A program made the translations under genes and the position numbers. 24,078 nt of DNA from UBA9848 sp003454065 (GTDB lineage Bacteria > Spirochaetota > Spirochaetia > Sphaerochaetales > Sphaerochaetaceae). The notes under the pieces were generated by a model. The model was not told the DNA's origin. It made no database searches and saw only the letters and a program-made list of their open reading frames with translations. The stretch covers positions 1-24,078 of the forward strand of contig CAMOXM010000008.1 in the NCBI GenBank assembly GCA_946629155.1, given 5' to 3'. The stretch's first letter is position 1, and each line of letters opens with the position of its first letter. Below, in pieces: positions 6,742 to 13,285 of this stretch.

Positions 6742-6909
6742 TCACAGGTTGTAAATCGGCAAAGTGAAAATACCTTTGTCTATATGAGCGACTTGCTTTT
6801 TCAGGGACAGCACGATTCCATTGCCGACTTGCCTTGCGCCTGTCGGCAATACAGCAGGAAATGCATGAATTATAGCCTCGAACTTTTTATCAAGCGTTCT
6901 GTCAACCAT
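6742..6909 (-). pseudogene. Collapsed AAA_14/DUF4143 ATPase remnant
   Basis: An intact 55-codon frame beginning MVDRTLDKKFEAIIHAFPAV, which resembles the N-terminus of AAA_14 ATPases. TGARQVGNG sits where the family has the P-loop TGARQVGKS/T, so the essential Lys is replaced by Asn. It then runs straight into IVLSLKKQVAHIDKGIFTLP, which looks like the family's C-terminal end. The simplest reading is an internal deletion of ~350 codons that kept the frame. It is followed by copy B of the MITE on its 5' side. A tiny peptide could be made, but function is doubtful. Confidence 0.5.
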
Positions 6910-6920
6910 AGCTTAATTTT

Positions 6921-7083
6921 AGGGCACTTCTAAAAACCTGCTGTTCGAAGATGCTTGTGGATTTTTGATATGAAAAGCCGGCGGAAAACACAGAAATACT
7001 GTCGTATTTCGAGGCTTTCCGCCGGCTTTTCAGTCGGAAGGACATCTGGCAGGTTTGGACTCTGGGGTTTTTAGAAGCGCCCT
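6921..7083. mobile_element. MITE-like palindromic element, copy B
   Basis: 163 bp, nearly identical to 6363-6526, with the same AGGGCACTTCTAAAAA / TTTTTAGAAGCGCCCT ends and internal 16-bp stem. Its right end abuts the stop codon (7084-7086) of the EVE-like gene with no spacer. No flanking TA duplication is visible here, so the insertion site may have been altered or the copy arose differently. Confidence 0.8.
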
Positions 7084-7647
7084 TCAGTCGTCTGCGCTTT
7101 TGTTATTATCAGACGATTCGCCTTTATTATCGTCCGTTTCATCGTCCGCATCGTCGTCATTTGCCGACTCGATTTCCGCCCTTATTGCTTTTTCGACATG
7201 AGATACGAGCCTGCGTCCTGTGCTGCCGGGAAGAAGCTCCCCTGCGGAATCCGAATGCCAATCGATTTCGGGAAAAGTCTTTTCAAGGGATTCGGCCGAA
7301 AGCACCTCGTTATCCTTAAACATGCCCTTGATCAGAAGACGCGCGCTATGGGTCTTGTTATGCTTATCGAGTTTTTTCTCGGTTCCGTCCGGATTGTTCT
7401 TGTCGAGCTGACATTCACCGGCGAAAAGCCCGTGCATGAGGATGCCATCCCTATCAGTCCCCACCCTTGCAAAAAAGAAAACATCGTTTTTAGCGACTTT
7501 TTTCCAATCATGGACTTCCCACCAGAATTCCTGAATCGTTCCGCCAGTTGTCGCCAGCTTGAAAAAAACCTCGTAGTCGCCCGCTTTGAAAACGGATTTC
7601 CTCGGATTCCATCTCAAAATGAAAATATGCGTTCCTCTTTTGTTCAT
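7084..7647 (-). CDS. EVE/PUA-like domain protein with acidic tail
   Basis: 187 aa. It opens THIFILRWNPRKS and contains WWEVHDW followed by VFFFARVGTDRDGILMHGLF. That pattern resembles EVE (PUA-superfamily) proteins, which bind modified nucleobases. The match is by eye and moderate. The last ~25 residues are almost all Asp/Glu/Ser/Asn/Lys (DDDADDETDD), a disordered acidic tail. No signal peptide, so probably cytoplasmic. ATG 7647 overlaps the lptC stop by 4 nt (ATGA), making it the last gene of the lipoprotein-holA-lptC unit, although its function seems unrelated to LPS. The stop codon directly touches a MITE copy. Confidence 0.65.
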   Translation of the reverse strand: MNKRGTHIFILRWNPRKSVFKAGDYEVFFKLATTGGTIQEFWWEVHDWKKVAKNDVFFFARVGTDRDGILMHGLFAGECQLDKNNPDGTEKKLDKHNKTHSARLLIKGMFKDNEVLSAESLEKTFPEIDWHSDSAGELLPGSTGRRLVSHVEKAIRAEIESANDDDADDETDDNKGESSDNNKSADD

Positions 7648-8228
7648 AGCCTTCCTTCCTCGACCTTTTCGAACGAGAACTCTCCCGTGTTCAAATTACC
7701 TTTGAATCCGAAGCCGCGAATCAGCGTTCCTTCCCATTCAAGCAGAACGTTTTGAGGGCTTTCAAGCATTTTGGAATATTTCCCCCAAACGATTTCATCC
7801 GCCAATATCCTGTTGGCTTCAGGCTCCGTTTCTTCGTCATCCGATGAACCTTCATCAACCGGCGCATCCTTGTCAGGATAAATGAAAAGCTCCACCTTGT
7901 CGGTCAGATAGACGTCCTGATTCCTCGAATTCAATTTCAGATATCCCGCTTTGCCTGAGATGTTCTTGTCGCTGCTGCCTTTCTTGTTTTGAAAAAAACG
8001 GGCGTTTCTCATAACCACGGTATCATCATCGGTGAAAAGCTCCAGACTGTCGGCATCTATCACTATCGGCTCCTGATCGGATTCGGAAATGATGCAATGC
8101 GTGCCGTTAAGCCTTATGTCAGGTTCTTTTTCCGAAGTCGATGCGACTTCGCCCCTGCACGAAACGACAAGCATCAGAAACGCAATCAAGACAAAAGCGT
8201 TGAAAGAAAGGCAGGCGGTTTTGGTCAT
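7644..8228 (-). CDS. lptC: LptC-like lipoprotein (LPS/glycolipid export family)
   Basis: 194 aa lipoprotein: a hydrophobic signal ends in the lipobox LVVSC with lipidated Cys24. The mature part has the beta-jellyroll features of LptC/OstA proteins: IVIDADSLEL, NARFFQNKKG, ISGKAGYLKLNSRNQDVYL, ILADEIVWGK and GTLIRGFGFKGN. In Gram-negatives LptC links the inner-membrane LptBFG transporter to LptA. Treponemes lack classical LPS but carry LptC-like genes; that is general knowledge and not shown here. No lptA or lptB neighbour is in the window. ATG 8228 overlaps the holA stop in ATGA, and AAGG precedes it. Confidence 0.7.
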   Translation of the reverse strand: MTKTACLSFNAFVLIAFLMLVVSCRGEVASTSEKEPDIRLNGTHCIISESDQEPIVIDADSLELFTDDDTVVMRNARFFQNKKGSSDKNISGKAGYLKLNSRNQDVYLTDKVELFIYPDKDAPVDEGSSDDEETEPEANRILADEIVWGKYSKMLESPQNVLLEWEGTLIRGFGFKGNLNTGEFSFEKVEEGRL

Positions 8229-9217
8229 AGCCTTATTATCCTCGTCAAGTCCTTTGCGAACCTTATCATTTGCGTTTCAAAATCCATCCCGCTTCTGGTC
8301 GCACGCTCGAGATCGAGCAATACGTATTGCATGCATAAGGAAGCTTCCATGCTGTAATTGGAGGCAAACGCTTGCAGAAAATCCTTTTCCGCAGGATATT
8401 TCACGACAACTTCCCCCGCTATCGTGGAGATTTTCCACGGATTTGCGATTCCATCCCTCAGGTTCTGTTTGAACGACAAGGCCCTGCGGACATATCCTAA
8501 CAGGGATAATACGACGGGCGATATGCTTTTGCTGGACCTGGCGGCTTTCTCGGCCGAAGCGATGGACGGTTTGAGACGCCTGCCTGCGATATGCGAAAAC
8601 AACTCGATGGAATCCTCATCCCTATCGAAATCCAGACAATCGAGAACATCGGATTGGGAAATATTCTTCCTGTCGGCAGAAAGAAGCGAAACGGAATCCG
8701 CTACCCGCTTGCACGAACGCTCAATCGAACCCTTATCGTTATCCACAAGTTCAAGGAGCGCGCTAATCGCATCCGCATCCGCAGAATAGCCGAGATACCT
8801 GAAAACCGAACGGACATATTGCGGCTTGCGATTTTCGAACATGAGATAAAAAACAAATCTGTTATCCTTAGGAACGATATTCTCCAAATGCGACGAAAGC
8901 TTGTTCTTATCGCTCCTGAACACAATGACGCCATCGAATCTATTGGCTTTAAGGCTCTTGGCGATCAATGCGCTGCTCTTCTCTGTCAGCTGCTCGGCGT
9001 TCTCCATAACCAAAAACAGCTTATCGCCGAAAATGGATGGGGTTTCTATGTCGGAAACAGTTCTCGCAACATCATCGGCATCAAATCCGAACCTGACATC
9101 GGCTTTAGGAAGCGATAGCGTTTCTTGAATCGATTTTATCTTGTCCTCGGCATCCTTGGTTTCCTCGCCCAATACGAGATAGACGCCTGAAACAAGCTTG
9201 TTTGAATCACTTGTCAC
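8225..9217 (-). CDS. holA: DNA polymerase III delta subunit
   Basis: 330 aa, normal HolA length. The delta subunit opens the beta clamp within the clamp-loader complex. The N-terminus SGVYLVLGEETKDAEDKI matches the family YLFxGEE start. The central AAA-like part lacks a working P-loop, as in delta, and shows SIFGDKLFLVMENAEQL. The C-terminal helical collar includes SPVVLSLLGYVRRAL and MQYVLLDLERATRSG. The start is GTG 9217, because no ATG is available near the conserved N-terminus. It overlaps the upstream lipoprotein gene by 11 nt and lptC by 4 nt. Confidence 0.9.
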   Translation of the reverse strand: MTSDSNKLVSGVYLVLGEETKDAEDKIKSIQETLSLPKADVRFGFDADDVARTVSDIETPSIFGDKLFLVMENAEQLTEKSSALIAKSLKANRFDGVIVFRSDKNKLSSHLENIVPKDNRFVFYLMFENRKPQYVRSVFRYLGYSADADAISALLELVDNDKGSIERSCKRVADSVSLLSADRKNISQSDVLDCLDFDRDEDSIELFSHIAGRRLKPSIASAEKAARSSKSISPVVLSLLGYVRRALSFKQNLRDGIANPWKISTIAGEVVVKYPAEKDFLQAFASNYSMEASLCMQYVLLDLERATRSGMDFETQMIRFAKDLTRIIRL

Positions 9218-9824
9218 GCGGATTGATTTCTCTGTTCAATATCTGGTTGTCGCCCATATTCGCCTTTATCGCGAAATCGTATTCCATCGTAGATGTCCCG
9301 AACACCACCCTGAACGTATCATCATCCTTTGTCTTAACGAACTTGCAGCTATAAGTGTATTCAGGCATGGATTCGGTGGGAGATTTTAACTTCGCATCGC
9401 CTTTTATGACTTTGTTCAATGCCCTCTCCGCATCTATTATCATATCCGTATTCTTGAGGAAATCATACCCCTTGGCGGTGACGACTTCGTCCTCAAACAT
9501 CATAACCGAGCCAACGCCCGTCTCGCCATCGACATAGACCCTGGCAACCGTATCGATATCCTTGGCATACAAAACGAAGGAATAACCGGTAGTAAGCCTT
9601 TCCACGCTGACGAGAAATGGCGTGAAATTCACCAAGCCCGACTCTTCCAAAGCCGTCGTCTTGGCCTTAAGATAGCTAACTTCCGGATTATTGTATTTGG
9701 CCGGTATCTTCACGGTGAGCCATCTGCCTGAAATATAACTAGAGCATGATAAAACAGAAACGCACATGAAGCAAACCAACGCTGCGGCGCGTCCCATCAA
9801 GCCCTTGCAATTGTTCTTAGCCAT
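9207..9824 (-). CDS. Hypothetical lipoprotein
   Basis: 205 aa. A signal peptide with the lipobox VLSC places the lipidated Cys at residue 27. The mature part is beta-rich and includes GYSFVLYAKDIDTVARVYVDGETG and a Cys in YTYSCKF. I recognise no family. It is the first gene of the lipoprotein-holA-lptC-EVE unit and overlaps holA by 11 nt. The start ATG 9824 lies 8 nt after a consensus -10 box, so the message may be nearly leaderless, although GGAAG sits within that short leader. Confidence 0.75.
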   Translation of the reverse strand: MAKNNCKGLMGRAAALVCFMCVSVLSCSSYISGRWLTVKIPAKYNNPEVSYLKAKTTALEESGLVNFTPFLVSVERLTTGYSFVLYAKDIDTVARVYVDGETGVGSVMMFEDEVVTAKGYDFLKNTDMIIDAERALNKVIKGDAKLKSPTESMPEYTYSCKFVKTKDDDTFRVVFGTSTMEYDFAIKANMGDNQILNREINPRDK

Positions 9825-9832
9825 ACTTCCGT

Positions 9833-9860
9833 ATTATAATCTTTTTGCAAAATAAATCAA
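9833..9860 (-). promoter_or_regulatory. Promoter of the lipoprotein-holA-lptC operon
   Basis: On the minus strand, -35 TTGATT (9860-9855), a 16-bp spacer and -10 TATAAT (9838-9833), 8 nt before ATG 9824. It overlaps the divergent tRNA-Ala promoter. Confidence 0.6.
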
Positions 9861-9873
9861 AAAAAAGTATCAT
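9845..9873 (+). promoter_or_regulatory. Promoter of tRNA-Ala
   Basis: -35 TTGCAA (9845-9850), a 17-bp spacer and -10 TATCAT (9868-9873), 22 nt before the tRNA 5' end. The -35 lies inside the opposing operon promoter, so the two may compete for polymerase. Confidence 0.5.
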
Positions 9874-9895
9874 AGTAGAGTTATCATTTCGACAC

Positions 9896-9966
9896 GGGCC
9901 CATAGTTCAGTGGTAGAACATGGCTTTCGCATAGCTAAAACGCCGGTTCGACTCCGGTTGGGTCCA
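9896..9966 (+). tRNA. trnA: tRNA-Ala (CGC)
   Basis: 71 nt. The acceptor GGGCCCA pairs with TGGGTCC and contains the G3-U70 wobble that marks alanine tRNAs. The anticodon loop TTCGCAT carries CGC, reading GCG codons. The T loop is TTCGACT, the discriminator is A and CCA is not encoded. A T6 tract follows directly. It is the only plus-strand RNA gene here. Confidence 0.95.
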
Positions 9967-10033
9967 GTTTTTTACAAAGGTTCCCCCAAGTTTTTTCCCT
10001 CGTGCTACTTGCCCTTTCAGCGTATAACGCAAC

Positions 10034-10066
10034 TTTCGGAAATCGGAAATACACAAAGTATTGCCG
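10034..10066. repeat. Dispersed 33-nt repeat, copy 2
   Basis: Inverted relative to 6323-6355 with three mismatches. It lies in the gap between tRNA-Ala and the end of the pseudouridine synthase gene, where no gene is seen. Confidence 0.6.
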
Positions 10067-10105
10067 GCTTCCTCAAGTGGTGTTCTTCGCTGAAATCGCT
10101 TCGCG

Positions 10106-10834
10106 TCACTTCTGGAAAATCCTGTCGATGTCGGTGCCGTTGAGTTTGCGGTAATGGCCTTCCTTGAGATCGCCGAGTTCGAGCTGGCCTATTCTGATGC
10201 GGATGAGCTTTTCTATGGTGTAATCGAAGTTTTCGAACAATTTGCGGATCTCGCGATTCTTGCCGCTTTCGAGCATTACTTCGGCGATATTATCCGAAAC
10301 GAGAGAGAATGACGACAGCTTGTAGGGAAGCGGGCTATCGGGGAGCTTTATTCCATCCTTCATCTTGTAGAGGTCGGATTGCCTCAATTTCTCCTTGACC
10401 TGGACCCTGTATGTCTTGATTATCTTGCCGGACGGATGGATTATCTTGTTGGCAAGAGCGCCGTCGTCCGTGAAAAGCAAAAGCCCTTGCGAATCCTTGT
10501 CCAAGCGGCCTATGGAGAAAAGCCTTTCCGGTTCGCGCACATCGCTCAGATAATCCCGCGCATAGTTCTTCTGATGCGGGTCGGAATTCGTACATACGCA
10601 GCCCCTGGGCTTATTGAGCATATAGCAGCGGACATCGCCCGGAATGAACAGGTTCATGCCATCGAGACACACCTTGTCGCCCTTCTCGACTTTGAAACCC
10701 ATTTGCGTTATGACGCTGCCATTCACCTCGACGCGGCCGGCTTCAATCGCCTCCTCGGCTTTTCTTCTGGACAACGGAGTGCTTTTCGACAAAAACACCT
10801 GAAGCCTCATCGGAAATTCGTAAATCGCCTTCAT
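10106..10834 (-). CDS. RsuA/RluB-family 16S/23S rRNA pseudouridine synthase
   Basis: 242 aa. An N-terminal S4 RNA-binding domain (MRLQVFLSKSTPLSRRKAEE onward, residues 9-60) precedes the synthase domain. The catalytic motif is GRLDKDSQGLL with Asp112. The C-terminal GKNREIRKLFENF block (RxIRxM type) is typical of the RsuA/RluB/RluE/RluF group. It isomerises a uridine in ribosomal RNA; the exact site cannot be told by eye, RluB being the commonest assignment. ATG 10834 overlaps the folD stop in ATGA, so I prefer it over the longer open frame that reads back into folD. An internal ATG at residue 9 is a possible alternative. It is the last gene of the tetR-rlmB-folD unit. Confidence 0.88.
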   Translation of the reverse strand: MKAIYEFPMRLQVFLSKSTPLSRRKAEEAIEAGRVEVNGSVITQMGFKVEKGDKVCLDGMNLFIPGDVRCYMLNKPRGCVCTNSDPHQKNYARDYLSDVREPERLFSIGRLDKDSQGLLLFTDDGALANKIIHPSGKIIKTYRVQVKEKLRQSDLYKMKDGIKLPDSPLPYKLSSFSLVSDNIAEVMLESGKNREIRKLFENFDYTIEKLIRIRIGQLELGDLKEGHYRKLNGTDIDRIFQK

Positions 10835-11715
10835 CGTTTGGCCTCCATTTGCCTTTGGGCAAGAAACATGGTGTTCTCGAGCAGCTCGCATACGGTCATA
10901 AGGCCCACGCCTCCGGGCACAGGAGTATATGATCCGGACAGGTCGCTGAAATCATCCGGATTGAAATCGCCTACGACCCTGTAGCCTTTCGGTGAACTGG
11001 CATCGGGAATCCTGTTTATGGAAACATCCACCACCATGACCCCGCTTTTCAATTTCCAACCCTTGCTTATGTATCCGCTCTTTGAAACGGCAACCACGAT
11101 TATGTCCGCCGATGCAGCCAACTCCTTGATATTGGAAGTCTTAGAATGCGCTATGGTTACGGTAGCATCCACACCCTTGGAGACAAGAGCCGCAGCCAAA
11201 GGCCTTCCGACTATGTTGCTGCGATTGATTATGAGCACGTTCTTGGAAGCCAATGGGATCTTATAATATTCGAAGATCTTCATTATGCCCTTCGGGGTGC
11301 AGGCCAAAACATTCTGCCTGTCTTTGAAAAGACGCCCCATGTTGAACGAGGTCAGCGCATCCGCATCCTTCGAGGGCGATATTTCCTCTATTATGGAAAA
11401 CGCATCCAGTCCGGCAGGCAAGGGCAGCTGCAAGAGTATCCCTTGAACCTTCGCATCGGCATTCAGCGATCGGATAAGCGCAACCACCTCATCCTTGGTC
11501 GCCGATGCCGGAAGATAGTGATTTCGAGTGGCGATGCCGACTTCGACTGCGAGCTTCTCCTTCGTCCTCACATACGACTGGCTTGCCTTATCATCGCCAA
11601 CCAGAATGATCGCAAGGCACGGCGGGAATCCGCAAGCGGCCTCGAATGCCCCTACGCAAGCCTTCCCATCCGACAGGACTTCGTCTCGGACAGGCTTTAT
11701 ATCCAATTCATCCAT
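10831..11715 (-). CDS. folD: Bifunctional methylenetetrahydrofolate dehydrogenase/cyclohydrolase
   Basis: 294 aa. FolD interconverts 5,10-methylene-, methenyl- and 10-formyl-tetrahydrofolate with NAD(P). The active-site YxxxK appears in SYVRTKEK, the substrate region in GILLQLPLP, and the NADP-binding loop in INRSNIVGRPLAAAL. The family signature PVPGGVGPMT reads PVPGGVGLMT near the C-terminus. The usual KDVDG reads KDADA, a small variation that keeps the second Asp. ATG 11715 follows the rlmB stop by 3 nt; the gene overlaps the pseudouridine synthase start by 4 nt. Confidence 0.95.
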   Translation of the reverse strand: MDELDIKPVRDEVLSDGKACVGAFEAACGFPPCLAIILVGDDKASQSYVRTKEKLAVEVGIATRNHYLPASATKDEVVALIRSLNADAKVQGILLQLPLPAGLDAFSIIEEISPSKDADALTSFNMGRLFKDRQNVLACTPKGIMKIFEYYKIPLASKNVLIINRSNIVGRPLAAALVSKGVDATVTIAHSKTSNIKELAASADIIVVAVSKSGYISKGWKLKSGVMVVDVSINRIPDASSPKGYRVVGDFNPDDFSDLSGSYTPVPGGVGLMTVCELLENTMFLAQRQMEAKR

Positions 11716-11718
11716 TTG

Positions 11719-12456
11719 TCAATAACCTTTGCTTCTTCTGAATTCGCTCAGAACGATTCCGGCCGCTACGGAAACATTAAGCGAATCCAAATGGCCTTTC
11801 ATGGGGATCGTAACCGACATATCGCAACTTTCGGCAACCAATCTTCTCAATCCTGTGCCTTCCTTGCCCATGACGATGACCGCCTTAGAATCGAAATTCG
11901 TCGAATATATGCTCTTGCCCTTGGTATCTGAGGCATAGACCCAATATCCGTCCTTCTTCAACTCCTCTATGTCGCGAACCAAATTGGTGCTTTCGGCAAC
12001 CTGCACGTATTCGAGCGCCCCTTGCGAAACCGAATAGACTGCGCTGGACAATCCTGCCGCATTATTCTTCGCTATGACCAGCAGATCGACTTGAAAGCAA
12101 TCAGCGGTCCTGACGATTCCGCCGAGATTTTGCGGATCCGAAATAGAATCGAGAATCAGCACGAGCCCCTTCTGCTTGTCCGTATGCAATCGCAAATAGT
12201 CCTTGACTGTGGTAGTCCTGCTTCCCAAAACCAAAGGCGAGCGGCAGACAAGAATCGCGCCCTTGTGGTTCTCGCTGAACTCGCGCAATTTCCTCGCATC
12301 CGTCTTTACGATCGCAAGGCCAGTACATCCGGCGGCCAAAGCCTCGAGCTCCCTTCCTTTTCCCTTTCCGTCCGCAAGCAGATAAAGCGTGCTTCCGCGA
12401 AGATTCCTCTTTTTCAGCACTTCCCTAATAGCGTTGGCGCCAGTAATAAAAGTCAT
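11719..12456 (-). CDS. rlmB: TrmH/SpoU-family rRNA 2'-O-methyltransferase (RlmB-like)
   Basis: 245 aa. RlmB methylates the 2'-OH of G2251 in 23S rRNA. The N-terminal ~75 residues form the substrate-binding domain (GANAIREVLKK start). The SPOUT motifs are DPQNLGGIVRTADCF, VIVMGKEGTGL (commonly GSEGxGL) and IPMKGHLDSLNVSVAAGIVL, which together make the SAM-binding knot. Target specificity could differ within the family. I chose ATG 12456. A TTG six bases upstream is possible but overlaps the tetR stop region more deeply. The gene is coupled to tetR, whose stop codon is at 12459. Confidence 0.88.
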   Translation of the reverse strand: MTFITGANAIREVLKKRNLRGSTLYLLADGKGKGRELEALAAGCTGLAIVKTDARKLREFSENHKGAILVCRSPLVLGSRTTTVKDYLRLHTDKQKGLVLILDSISDPQNLGGIVRTADCFQVDLLVIAKNNAAGLSSAVYSVSQGALEYVQVAESTNLVRDIEELKKDGYWVYASDTKGKSIYSTNFDSKAVIVMGKEGTGLRRLVAESCDMSVTIPMKGHLDSLNVSVAAGIVLSEFRRSKGY

Positions 12457-12458
12457 TG

Positions 12459-13034
12459 TCAATAGCCATAAGACAAAAACGATCCGGAAACAATGTCGCG
12501 CACGGTTTTATAAAGAAAACCGAGGTCGCTTTCCGAAAGAGATTTCGTCCCTCCTCCCGTAAGAATCACCGCATAGCCCAAGGCAAAGCAATATGCCCTA
12601 TCGAATATCTGCCTTATATCGTTCTCCTTGAGATCATACATCCTGCCCTGCGCCCCGAATATGTCATCAATCGGAAAACGAAGCTTGACTTGCTCGAACA
12701 AATCGATGTTTCCGGAATACGGCATTACGAAAACGGATCTGAAAAAGCTCGGTTTCCCAATCGCCATTTCAAGAAACGACTTGAAGAAAGAACAAAGGAA
12801 ATCATCGGCATTCACTTTCTTGAAAAGAATTTCAAAGCACTTTTCAGCGGAAAGCCTGCAAACCTCCGCCTTCAAGACATCCATATTGGAAAAGCATGAA
12901 TATATGGGTTGCGTGGAGCATGAAAGGCTTGCGGCAATCGAACGCACGGTAAGGGCATCATATCCGTTCTGCTCCACAAAGTCCATGGCGGCGCTTATGA
13001 TCATTTCGTTTGTAATTTTAACTTTCGGAGCCAT
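12459..13034 (-). CDS. TetR-family transcriptional regulator
   Basis: 191 aa. The N-terminal helix-turn-helix is typical: ITNEMIISAAMDFVEQNGYD, then LTVRSIAASLSCSTQPIYSCFSN. The C-terminal ligand domain is unremarkable. The open frame extends to 13118, but that part translates tRNA-Glu, so ATG 13034 is the real start, 26 nt after the tRNA. No clear ribosome-binding site. It is read from the tRNA-Lys/tRNA-Glu direction, followed by rlmB with only 2 nt between them. The target is unknown; the nearby but separately promoted MATE gene is a possible one. Confidence 0.85.
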   Translation of the reverse strand: MAPKVKITNEMIISAAMDFVEQNGYDALTVRSIAASLSCSTQPIYSCFSNMDVLKAEVCRLSAEKCFEILFKKVNADDFLCSFFKSFLEMAIGKPSFFRSVFVMPYSGNIDLFEQVKLRFPIDDIFGAQGRMYDLKENDIRQIFDRAYCFALGYAVILTGGGTKSLSESDLGFLYKTVRDIVSGSFLSYGY

Positions 13035-13060
13035 GGCGATTTTGAAAAATCCAACAAAAA

Positions 13061-13132
13061 CAAGCCCAAGGGGAATTGAACCCCTGTTGCCAGGATGAAA
13101 ACCTGAGGTCCTAACCACTAGACGATGGGCTC
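13061..13132 (-). tRNA. trnE: tRNA-Glu (TTC)
   Basis: 72 nt. The acceptor GAGCCCA (13132-13126) pairs with TGGGCTT using a G-T pair at the end; the discriminator is G. The anticodon loop TTTTCAT carries TTC. The D arm GTCTAGTGGTTAGGAC is typical of tRNA-Glu. Encoded 9 nt downstream of tRNA-Lys. Confidence 0.95.
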
Positions 13133-13141
13133 AGAAAAAAA

Positions 13142-13214
13142 TGAGCTGCAGTGGATTCGAACCACTGACCCACGCCTTAAAAGGGCGTTGCTCTACCTGC
13201 TGAGCTAGCAGCCC
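13142..13214 (-). tRNA. trnK: tRNA-Lys (TTT)
   Basis: 73 nt. The acceptor GGGCTGC (13214-13208) pairs with GCAGCTC; the discriminator is A. The anticodon loop CTTTTAA carries TTT and the T loop is TTCGAAT. First gene after the promoter at 13256-13285. Confidence 0.95.
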
Positions 13215-13220
13215 ATTTAT

Positions 13221-13238
13221 AGGGCAGCGCTTCTAAAA
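13221..13238. repeat. MITE-end-like motif in the tRNA-Lys leader
   Basis: AGGGCAGCGCTTCTAAAA resembles the MITE terminal repeat AGGGCRCTTCTAAAA with a small insertion. It lies between the promoter and tRNA-Lys and has no partner end nearby. Confidence 0.4.
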
Positions 13239-13255
13239 TCCGCGCAACGAAAAAT

Positions 13256-13285
13256 AATATAACCATAAAAGGCTAAAAATGTCAA
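13256..13285 (-). promoter_or_regulatory. Promoter of tRNA-Lys/tRNA-Glu/tetR
   Basis: On the minus strand, a consensus -35 TTGACA (13285-13280), an 18-bp spacer and -10 TATATT (13261-13256). The -35 overlaps the stop codon of the upstream MATE gene (13282). Confidence 0.6.

Noticed and set aside
6323..10066. The 33-nt repeats as attachment sites of an integrated element
   Set aside because: They are inverted, not direct, and do not overlap tRNA-Ala; no integrase gene lies between them.
9910..10143. Plus-strand 77-codon frame
   Set aside because: It begins inside tRNA-Ala and ends antisense to the pseudouridine synthase; no protein family.
13035..13118. Upstream extension of the TetR gene by 28 codons
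   Set aside because: It reads through tRNA-Glu; the HTH protein begins normally at ATG 13034.
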